Shown: in pieces, positions 9,599-17,548 of the stretch
Position numbering within the stretch: position 1 is the stretch's first letter
How the letters are laid out: each line of letters opens with the position of its first letter
Source: Hydnum rufescens UP504
Taxonomy: Eukaryota > Basidiomycota > Agaricomycetes > Cantharellales > Hydnaceae
Length of the DNA stretch: 30,265 bases
Assembly (NCBI GenBank): GCA_014904985.1
Contig: MU128951.1
Span: 103,710-133,974, forward strand
Direction: 5' to 3'
Made by a program: the position numbers and the translations under genes
Notes under the pieces: generated by a model
What the model was told of the DNA's origin: nothing
The model's input: the letters and a program-made list of their open reading frames with translations, nothing else
Database searches by the model: none

Positions 9599-9929
9599 AG
9601 AGAACACCAATGACAGTGCTGTGCAAACTGCTGAATTACATCATCAAAACCCCGAGACAGGCAATTGCATGTAGGGTGTTACATAGGGTTTCAAAATCCT
9701 TGGGTTTTGACCCTGCAGGGCTGGTGCAATTGTTGTTGGCAGTGGCAAATCAGAATGCAGATCACAATTTGACCTGCCAGATCTGGAGCCATGAGAGACT
9801 GGGATCTGAAAAGAACCAGATCCGCAATTCAAATCTCTGTGAATCTTCCCACAGGTGACTCATGCAAATCACGCACCAGGAGCCTGACTTGTGGACAGCC
9901 TTGCCCTTGGGCTCATATGTAGTCTTGCA
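9599..9929. other. spacer between foldback copies A and B
   Basis: Contains the direct-repeat partner (about 9627-9695) of the block at 2467-2530. The rest, including CCAGATCTGG near 9777 and a (GGATCTG)AAAAGAAC(CAGATCC) hairpin near 9812-9832, is unassigned. No gene seen. Confidence 0.5.
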
Positions 9930-10032
9930 TGGTGGTTTGTGTGGGTACTCCCCATGCCCTGTCATTCAAGTGTCAATAGGGGGGGTTACAGGGGTTTTCA
10001 CATTGGTATTTGTTCACACAGGAGGTGAGGAC

Positions 10033-10391
10033 CTGTAATAGAAGCATATATGTTTGTTAAAAATTAAACACTGCACAAAAAGAGCAGCTTTTGCTGCTCT
10101 TTTTGTGCAGGTGTATCTACTGGAGGATGGGGACTCACCTTATACAGGTACCACACCCACCATGGTGGATGTGGTACCTGGGGCACCCATTTGGCACATC
10201 TTCATTGGGCATGTTGCCATCTGTTGTGTCATTTGGTGAGGCCTCAATCTAGAAGAATACAAACTGTCTTAGTATAAAGATTCAAAAGAGTGCAAAAAGA
10301 GCAGTTTTCACTGCTCTTTTTGTGCCGCTGTATCTACTAGTAGAAACCTCACCTCATGACCACACACCCTCAGTGGTGAGTGTGTGGTCAT
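10033..10391 (-). repeat. cassette array B-left: two intron-like units, minus strand
   Basis: Inferred introns are 10138-10033 (106 bp, GTGAGT...TTACAG) and 10352-10249 (104 bp, GTGAGG...TTCTAG). Hairpins are at about 10074-10107 and 10295-10325; the second reads GAGCAG/CTGCTC with its top pair weakened. Palindromes lie upstream of the donors at 10148-10179 and 10356-10391. Confidence 0.75.
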
Positions 10392-10439
10392 GTGCTTGCC
10401 TTTCCAGGCAGTTGTCTGTTGTTGTTGTAGAAGTAAGAT

Positions 10440-11098
10440 GCAAAATTCAATGCCAGAAATTGCCAATACTCAAGAAGTGCCCCAAGTGCTGGCACTACAA
10501 GCACAATACAGATTAATAGCAAGCATGTGGATGTGGAATATATAACATATAATAAATATTTGTTTAAAAATGTGAAGTAGAGGATGATAATGAGCCAGGG
10601 CTCAATAAGGGATGATATGCCTCATTGCAAAGTGGATTGGGTCACTTCCATGCATCAGAATTGGCCCAAATTTAAATATAGTGATGGTATATATACACCC
10701 TATATGGGCAACTAATTGTATTGGATGATTCTGGCATTTTTCAATTTTTCATGCCTTCAATTCCCTATTTAGGGAATTGAAGGCATGAAAAATTGAAAAA
10801 TGCCAGAATCATCCAATACAATTAGTTGCCCATATAGGGTGTATATATACCATCACTATATTTAAATTTGGGCCAATTCTGATGCATGGAAGTGACCCAA
10901 TCCACTTTGCAATGAGGCATATCATCCCTTATTGAGCCCTGGCTCATTATCATCCTCTCCTTCACATTTTTAAACAAATATTTATTATATGTTATATATT
11001 CCACATCCACATGCTTGCTATTAATCTGTATTGTGCTTGTAGCACCAGCACTTGGGGTGCTTCTTGAGTATTGGCAATTGCCAGTGTTGAATTTTGCA
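10440..11098. repeat. 659-bp near-perfect palindrome at the centre of copy B
   Basis: The centre is TTCCCTA-TT-TAGGGAA at 10761-10776. The 329-bp arms match almost base for base, from CCAATACTCAAGAAG on the left to CTTCTTGAGTATTGG on the right. GGTATATATACACCCTATAT and its complement, and TTAAATATAGTGATGG, appear in both. The outer end (GGCAATTGCCAGTGTTGAA) matches the central palindrome of A; the inner sequence differs. It should form a very stable cruciform or RNA hairpin. Confidence 0.92.
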
Positions 11099-11152
11099 AG
11101 TGTGCAGTGCAGCCACACCCAGCAACAGAAAGGTGACTGCACAACTGTGACA

Positions 11153-11154
<2 letters not shown>

Positions 11155-11191
<37 letters not shown>

Positions 11192-11193
11192 TG
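11155..11193. repeat. CAA/CAG trinucleotide repeat
   Basis: A run of CAACAGCAACAGCAGCAACA type in the leader before the first plus-strand cassette of copy B. It gives a poly-glutamine stretch in one plus frame and leucine, alanine or cysteine runs on the minus strand. None of these frames looks genic. Confidence 0.85.
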
Positions 11194-11212
11194 GCAGCCC
11201 CAGTGCATGACC

Positions 11213-12867
11213 ATGACCACACACCTGCTTCAGCAGGTGTGTGGTCATAAGGTCAGTTTTGTCTCACTAGATACACTAGTGCAAAAAGAGTAGCACAAGC
11301 TACTCTTTTTGTGCTGCTGTGAATTTTTATACTAATGAAGCCTTTATTATTTCAGATCAAAACCAAAAAAAAATGACAGGCTGCCCAATGAGTGGCCCCA
11401 GGCAAACAAAGCCACAGCAAACAAAACTGGGGCAAATGAAGCCACCAAATGAAGGTGTGAGAGGCAGTGACACAAACCACACAACTGCTGCAGTGGGTGT
11501 GTGGTTCAACATAATGTAAGTCACTGTATACACCCAACAACACAAAAAGAGCAGCCCTGGCTGCTCTTTTTGCATTCATTTTAATTTTTAACTAACACAC
11601 AATTTATTATTCTAGGCTATCACCTGAACCACCTGCCAAACAAGAGGCTGAAATGTGACACCAAGAACACCCCCCAGACAAAAACCAGGAATGGGAATGC
11701 ATGACATGAGGCTGCAGGGGCCCCAGACAAACCACACACCTGCTTTGGTGGGTGTGTGGTAATTTTAAGGTAAGCACAACTGTGCAGAAGGAGCAGCATA
11801 TGCTGCTCCTTTTGTGTGGCTCTTCTTTTTTCTCTTTCACTTCACTAACATATTCACTATTCTAGGTTGTCAAACAAAATGGGGACCCACCAAATGGACC
11901 CCCCCTGGAAATGAAGATGGGACCCACCAACAATGACCACCCTGACAAAATCTCAGACAAAACCACACACCTGCCCAAGCAGGTGTGTGGTAATTTCACA
12001 GTAAGTACAACCATGTGAAAGGTGCAGCATATGCTGCTCCTTTTGCATGGCTTTTCTTTTTTCTTTTTTTCTTTGTTACTGACATATTATTTCTAGGTTA
12101 ACATCTGAACTCAGGACCTGCAACCCTGCCAAACAAACATGGGAGAACAACAACCTGCCCACCAAACAAAGCCCATGAACAGCAATCAAAAACACAACAC
12201 AAGCACCAGACAAACCACACACCCACTTTGGTGGGTGTGTGGTAATATTAGGTATGTCTAATCCCACTGGTGCCAAAAGAGCAGCAGAAGCTGCTCTTTT
12301 GGCACCTGTGTTTTCTTTTTTTTTTACTAATGTATTATGTATTATTATTCATTGTTCTAGGTCCCTTCCCTATGTGAAAACCCACACATGGACAAGCCCC
12401 CAGTACATGCAGCCACCCAAGCCCAGAGTGCCCACCCCCTGAACACAACAATTGACAAAATTGCATACCACACACCCACTGCAGCAGGTGTGTGGACCTT
12501 GTAAGTTTTCAGGATGTAGGAAAGCACCAGAAGAGCAGCTTTTGCTGCTCTTTTGGTGCTTCATTTGTTTTTTTTTTTTAAATCAACATGTTATTTACTG
12601 ATTGATCCATCCCCCAGTGCAAAAACCCCCCACACAATAAAGGGATGTGTGCAGCCACCCACAACCCACAACCCAATCCAAGAGCCCAGCACCTGAACAC
12701 CTGCATGTACACCACAACATATGAAATACCACACACCCACTGTGGCAGGTGTGTGGTAATAGCTGGTGAGTTTCTCATACAATGGTGCCCAAAGACCAGC
12801 AGTAGCTGCTCTTTGGGTGCTGCTTCTGTTTTTTTTTTTCAAACTAATGTATTATTGATTATTCTAG
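11213..12867 (+). repeat. cassette array B-right 1-7: seven consecutive intron-like units
   Basis: Palindrome/intron pairs: 11213-11247/11252-11355 (104 bp, GTCAGT donor, TTTCAG acceptor); 11476-11506/11516-11615 (100); 11731-11760/11770-11865 (96); 11962-11991/12001-12096 (96); 12214-12243/12252-12360 (109); 12467-12495/12501-12617 (117, weak acceptor CCCCCAG); 12728-12757/12766-12867 (102). Hairpins occupy the first half of each intron; the first has GAGTAGC/GCTACTC in place of GAGCAGC/GCTGCTC. Pyrimidine runs and ACTAAY lie before most acceptors. I see no CpG anywhere in this array. Confidence 0.75.
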
Positions 12868-12961
12868 GTCTCCCCTTGATGCATGAAACCCCACCCAACA
12901 GGAACACAGATGAAAAACTGATGTGCACAGCCACCCACAACCTGATCCAAGAACCCATGAC

Positions 12962-13640
12962 TATGGTTGCTGAAGTTAGGTTACAAACCTGGAAAACCTG
13001 AGTTCAAACCTGAACCTGACCCAAGTCAGGTTCCATTGGGGTCAGGTTTCATGTAATTTTCCTCAGGTCAGGTTCAGGTTTTGGGCCCCCATGTTTTCAG
13101 GTTCAGGTTAGGTTCAGGTTTAACCCAGGTTCAAACCTGAAATCATGAGCCCCTTCAGACATGAGAAATATCTGAGCTCAACACTGATTTTAACCATAAT
13201 CCAGAATGAGTCATTAATTCTGGCAAGTTCCAGAATTATGTCAGCAGGTTTTTTGGTGGAGAAATAGGTTACTTTGAAGTGAAGTTAAACATAAAACTTC
13301 ATACAAAGTTTATATTGACTATACATAGACTATGTATAGTCAATATAAACTGTTCATGAGGTTTTATGTATAACTTCACTTCAAAGTAACATATTTCTCC
13401 ACCAAGGAACCTGCTTACATAATTCTGGATTATGGTTAAAATCAGTGTTGAGCTCAGATATTTCTCATGTCTGAAGGGGCTCATGATTTCAGGTTTGAAC
13501 CTTGGTTAAACCTGAACCTAACCTGAACCTAACCTAAGATAGGTTTTCTTCAGGTTAGGTTCAGGTTTTGCCAATTGAGAAGATTCAGGTTTTGCCCAAA
13601 TGGGGCAAAACCTGACCTGAACCTGACTTTGGCAACCATA
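12962..13640. mobile_element. palindromic MITE with 8-bp target duplication (hAT-like), AGGTTCAGGTT-rich ends
   Basis: The ends read TATGGTTGCTGAAGTTAGGT (12962-12981) and, reverse-complemented, TATGGTTGCCAAAGTCAGGT (13621-13640). It is flanked by CCCATGAC (12954-12961) and CCCATAAC (13641-13648), an 8-bp duplication with one mismatch; 8 bp is the hAT size. Inside the ends are many copies of AGGTTCAGGTT or its complement AACCTGAACCT. The core is a long palindrome centred at about 13329 with arms of about 175 bp (13155-13503). No open frame of note. It splits a cassette exon of copy B. Confidence 0.75.
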
Positions 13641-13662
13641 CCCATAACCAGGAGCCAAAATG

Positions 13663-13983
13663 AGTACCTGCTGAAGTGGGTGTGTACTACAAGGTATTTC
13701 CTTATTTTATTTTCTATATCTACAGTGATGCAAAAGGAGCAGCCCAAGCTGCTCCTTTGTGTCACTTTGAAATTTTTTTTACTAATGTATGCTATTATTT
13801 TAGGATCCAAATTCAAGCCCCTGAGATGATGACCTGCAACCTGCAACTTGCCCAATGGTGAATTGTCAAGCCCAACCCCTTGTACCACACACCCACCCAA
13901 GTGGGTGTGTGGTGGTACTTAGTTTTTTTTGAATTTTTTAAATTTTGAGCAACAGTACCACACACCCACCCAAGCAGGTGTGG
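13663..13983 (+). repeat. cassette array B-right 8-9: last two units of copy B
   Basis: An eroded palindrome at 13663-13690 is followed by an intron at 13694-13803 (110 bp, GTATTT...TTTTAG) with AAAGGAGCAGC/GCTGCTCCTTT hairpin. The next palindrome (13883-13913) lacks a GT donor and is followed by a second palindrome at 13956-13983; the same arrangement is seen in the final cassette of A at 9088-9187. The rest of that unit is missing where copy C begins. Confidence 0.7.
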
Positions 13984-14415
13984 TGCTACTTAGTACCCAG
14001 GATTTACAGAGATGCCAGGCAGCTGCCCTGGGCTGCAGCTGCAGAACCAGATGGAAATTATATAATATATGGTTTTATATTTAGGATAATTCTATTTGAC
14101 ACCCCCTGGGTGTTATCACCCCAGGGGGGGGTGATTTGCTTCTGCCACAACCCCCCTTGTCAGATTCATATTGCATATTGCAGGTCCAATCCACTTTACA
14201 ATCCAGGTTCATAACCCCCTTATTGAATTCTGGCTAATTAGCACTACTCTCCATAATTTTTTGGAGAGAAATATGTACTATATTGTATTTATTACACATG
14301 TATACTTGATGCTTGTGCAACTGGCACTTTCAGTGCTGGAAATTGCCGGTGTTGAGTTGCATCATCCTCAAACACAACTCCCCACCCCCAAACAGTGAAC
14401 CAAGGAGGAAAAGGG

Positions 14416-14871
14416 ACCACACACCTGCTGCAGTGGGTGTGTGGTCAATTAAGGTAAGTTTCCCCCCCCTGTAGATACAGCCATGCATGTGACACAAAAA
14501 GGGCAGTGCAAGCTGCCCTTTTTGCATCACTTGTAACATATATTACTTCTATTCTAGATTGCATGACCAACATCACCCAAGCCTGAACACACCACCACCT
14601 GAACCCCCCAGCAATGAGAACCCCTGCACCTGTGTATTGACACTGAACCAAACCCCATATGACCCCTGTACAACAAACTGGGCACAAGCCTGTATGGACC
14701 CCACCATCTACATGAACAACAAAACACAGTGCCATGCACCCGCTGGAGTGGGTGTGTGGTACTAAAAGGTATGTTTTTTTAAATCTAATCTTCTATGCAC
14801 AAGTGACACAAAACGGGCAGTGCAAGCAGCCCTTTTTGTGTCACTTCTAACATATATTTCTTCTATTCTAG
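14416..14871 (+). repeat. cassette array C 1-2
   Basis: Palindromes 14416-14446 and 14730-14760; inferred introns 14454-14557 (104 bp, GTAAGT...TCTAG) and 14769-14871 (103 bp, GTATGT...TCTAG). Hairpins read AAAAAGGGCAG/CTGCCCTTTTT (14494-14526) and the eroded AAAACGGGCAG/AGCCCTTTTT (about 14810-14840). The A:U pair of the common stem is replaced by G:C. CTAACATATAT precedes the second acceptor. Confidence 0.75.
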
Positions 14872-15589
14872 ATCACACAACCAACATCACCTGAGCCCAA
14901 ATGCACCATCACCTGAACCCCCCAGCAACAAGACCCCCTGCACCTGCATATTGCCGCCAAACCAAACCCCATTTGACCCCTGTACAACAAACTGAGTACA
15001 AGCCTGTATGGACCCCACCATCTACTACATGAACAACAAAACATGGTGCCACACCACAATAGGGACACTACTTTGGACCTCTTAGGCTGGCTTCCACTAC
15101 ACAGGATGGGACCTAAGAGGTCTCAGACTGGTAAGTAAGTGCAATGAAAATAGAGGCTGCTCACAGGGTCTGACCCTAGGGTAGCTCATGGAGCCTCATT
15201 TTATTGTCCATTGGACCTCCTGGCCTCATGTATAGCAGCTACTGCAGCACAGTAATATGTTTACTGCTGCTGCTTTAAGGCACTATTGTAGCTGCCCTGG
15301 AACTCCATCCCATAAAGAATAAAAGCTGCACATCTTCCTGTAGCTGCTGTTAATGGCCCAAGGAGCTGCTCTTTTTACAGAAGCTTCTATGATTGATATC
15401 TTGACTTGCTCATTTCTCCACTTAGCAGCTGCTCATCATCTCACAGCAGCTGCTTGTCTCACAGCAGCTGCTTGTCCCCCAGCAGCTGCTTGTTGAGGGT
15501 TGGGGACTGTTGGGGGGTTGGTGGTTGGGGTTTGGAATGTCTACCCCCATGTCTAGTAGTATAGTTGATGGTTGGAGACTGTTAGGGGT

Positions 15590-15613
15590 TGGGGTTTAGG
15601 GTTAGGGTTGAAA
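15590..15613 (+). repeat. telomere-like TTAGGG motif
   Basis: GGGGTTTAGGGTTAGGGTTG contains two exact TTAGGG units within a longer G-rich run (15500-15613) of GGTTGGGG variants. It lies inside a transposable element, so it is not evidence for a chromosome end. Confidence 0.6.
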
Positions 15614-15704
15614 TTGGCTGGGTGAATGTCTACCCTGGGTTGGGGGATGCTGACTAATCAGTCTTACATGTGCTGCTGTAAGTATGATTAGTTGCCAGAA
15701 ATGT

Positions 15705-15785
15705 TCCAAAAGCAGGATTTGAACCTGTGACCTCACTGTAGGGCACCTGGGACTTTGGCAGCTAGACCACTGGACTTTCAATCTC
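15705..15785 (-). ncRNA. tRNA-like pseudogene or SINE fragment
   Basis: On the minus strand TGGTCTAGCTG (A-box-like) is followed 46 bases later by GGTTCAAATCC, a clean B box with the usual CpG replaced. T8-to-T54 spacing equals that of a standard tRNA and the T arm pairs (CAGG/CCTG). I could not form anticodon or acceptor stems, and the D loop lacks GG. A working tRNA is unlikely. Confidence 0.5.
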
Positions 15786-16641
15786 CTCCCACCCACCCAT
15801 GATTTTTTGTACTACAAGTAGGTGCACTCAAGCCTAAGGTGTATCAGCTAGTTGTGAAGTAGATTGGAGCTGCTATGGAATGGAGAGGAGCTGCTGGCTC
15901 TAAATCTCAGTAGCTGCATACTGATATAGGAGCTACTAGCTCTCAATACACCAGTACCTGCTCAAAGCACAGCCACATATCAGCACAGCAGAGCTTATGC
16001 ACAGCTCTTTGGATGTTATATCAGCTGCTATAGAAGTGATAGGAGCTGCTGCTCTGAATCTCAGTAGCTGCATGCCATATAGCAGCTGATTACTGTTCAT
16101 CATAGGAGCTGCTCATTCTCAGTATACCAGCAGCTGCTAGGAGCACAGCCACATACCAGCTCTTCTGATGATGTATCAGCTGCTATAGGAGCTGCTGGCT
16201 CTGAATCTCAGCAGCTGCATGCCATATGGCAGCTGATTACTGTTCATTATAGGAGCTGCTCATTCTCAATGTACCAGCAGCTGCTAGGAGCACAGCCACA
16301 TACCAGCTTTTCTGATGATATATCAGCTACTTTGGGATGGATAGGATGTGCTGACTCTGAGTCTTAGTAGCTGCATGGGCACATAGCAGCTGCTGCTGTA
16401 AGCACAGCCACACAGCCACAGATTAGGACAGATGAAGAGCTCTTCTGATGATATAGCAGCTACTATAGAATGGATTGGAGCAGCTGGCTCTCAGTATGAC
16501 AGCAGGTGCTAGAAGAAAGCCCTGATAGCAGATGAGTGCTGGTGATTGCAGGAGCTGCTGGATATCAGTGCTGGACCTCTTAGGTCCCTTCATGCATAGT
16601 GAAAGCCAGCCTAAGAGGTCAAAACTTGTTTCCCTGGGCTG

Positions 16642-17158
16642 GCCACACACCCACTGGAGTGGGTGTGTGGTACTAAAAGGTATGTTTTTTTTAAATCTAA
16701 TTTTTCATGTGTAAGTGATGCAAAAAGGGCAGCACAAGCTGCCCTTTTTGCATCACTTCTAACATATATTTCTTCTATTCTAGATGCACAACCAACATCA
16801 CCTGAGCCCAAACACCACCACCCGAACCCCCACACCCACATATTGACATCAAACCAAACCCCATATGACCCCCCACACAACAAACCAGGTATGAGCCTGT
16901 ATGGACCCCACTGTCCTTGTGAATGACAAAATGTGGTACCACACACCTGCTGGATTGGGTGTGTGGTACTAAAAGGTATGTTTTTATTATTATCTAATTT
17001 TCTATGCATAAGTGGCACAAAAAGGGCAGCACAAGCTGCCCTTTTTGTGTCACTTCTATATAGATTTGTCCTATTATAGATCATGTGACACAAACCACCT
17101 GAGCCCAAATGCACCACCAATTGTGCAAGAAAAGCAGCCACACAGGCTACTCTTAGGT
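16642..17158 (+). repeat. cassette array C 3-5
   Basis: Palindromes 16642-16671 and 16937-16967; introns 16680-16783 (104 bp, GTATGT...TCTAG) and 16976-17079 (104 bp, GTATGT...TATAG). Stems are AAAAAGGGCAG/CTGCCCTTTTT in both. A last decayed hairpin (AAAAGCAGCC...GGCTACTCTT) at 17126-17158 ends the array. The minus frame 17174-16611 (187 codons) is only a read-through of these repeats. Confidence 0.75.
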
Positions 17159-17548
17159 GCATGGGTGAGCCCACAAGGTCAACTGATGTAAATAATATTA
17201 TAGCTGGGGCCCCAGGGTCTGATATCTAGTTAGAGTATATAATAAATACTGCCCTTGAAGCATCTAATTAGATACAGATAATTGGCTGACTATGCTGGTA
17301 AGCTCACAGTGATAAAAGGTCTGATCCCTTATTGGCAGACAAGGGTATGACTGGCAGAACCAAATAGTGTAGCTGTACAGTATGGGTCACTCAAAAAAGG
17401 TCGGCAAAGCACAAGCAAGGACCACATCTGACCAGGTTCCTGTCTCCACTGGTGCCCCTCTAGCTTGGTCTCCACTCATCTCAAGGCTCCAAAAACAAGG
17501 CAGACATACAATCCCCAACTTAATAGGGGGTGAAAGTGGCTAATTCAA

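Larger units (their letters stand above)
9930..14000. mobile_element. foldback element copy B, truncated at both ends
   Basis: Same plan as copy A: minus-strand cassettes, long central palindrome, plus-strand cassettes. The left part 9930-10180 aligns with 3290-3560 of A. The last two cassettes (13663-13983) align with 8853-9187 of A, including the extra palindrome in the final one. Terminal inverted repeats are missing; the left end fades near 9930 and the right is cut by copy C near 14000. It has lost almost all CpGs, so it is older or was more heavily methylated than A. Confidence 0.65.
15060..16635. mobile_element. foldback, hAT-like element rich in CAGCTG, inserted in a cassette palindrome
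   Basis: The ends read TAGGGACACTACTTTGGACC and, reverse-complemented, (C)AGGGAAACAAGTTTTGACC, continuing with CTCTTAGGCTGGCTT on both. TAGGG/CAGGG starts are typical of hAT ends, but no 8-bp duplication is clear. Each end is also self-complementary (GGACCTCTTAGG...CCTAAGAGGTC). The interior repeats CAGCAGCTGCT. Four or five ~150-bp units at 15838-16530 share GATGATATATCAGCTGCTAT, GGAGCTGCTCATTCTCA and GAGCACAGCCACATACCAGC. No transposase is visible. Confidence 0.6.
14010..17160 (+). mobile_element. foldback element copy C, half element
   Basis: 14150-14350 aligns with the right arm of the B palindrome: both contain CCAATCCACTTT(G/A)CAAT, a (C)TTATTGA...TGGCT stretch, TGCTTG and (A)AATTGCC(A/G)GTGTTGA. 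A short GC-rich hairpin (CACCCCCTGGGTG/CACCCCAGGGGGGGTG) at about 14100-14135 lies where the centre would be, and the left arm is absent. Four plus-strand cassettes and a final hairpin remnant follow, interrupted by the insertion at 15060-16635. Confidence 0.6.

Noticed and set aside
11015..11293. Poly-glutamine protein frame
   Set aside because: It is produced by a CAA/CAG microsatellite plus palindrome DNA, with no other coding sign.
8046..12867. CRISPR-like array of palindromic repeats with spacers
   Set aside because: Repeats contain splice signals, units exceed 200 bp, spacers are similar to one another, no cas genes are present and the DNA is eukaryotic.
15590..15613. Chromosome end
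   Set aside because: There are only two TTAGGG units, inside a transposon with repeats continuing on both sides.
15705..15785. Functional tRNA gene
   Set aside because: A and B boxes and spacing fit, but anticodon and acceptor stems do not pair.
3167..17060. Hairpins followed by T runs as bacterial intrinsic terminators
   Set aside because: They lie at a fixed place between donor and branch site in a fungal repeat, and no bacterial genes are nearby.
3578..17174. Many open frames with HTPAAVGVW- or KRAAFAALF-like peptides, such as 16611-17174 minus and 3578-4132 plus
   Set aside because: These peptides are translations of the cassette palindrome and the intron hairpin in various frames. They run across splice signals and appear on both strands.
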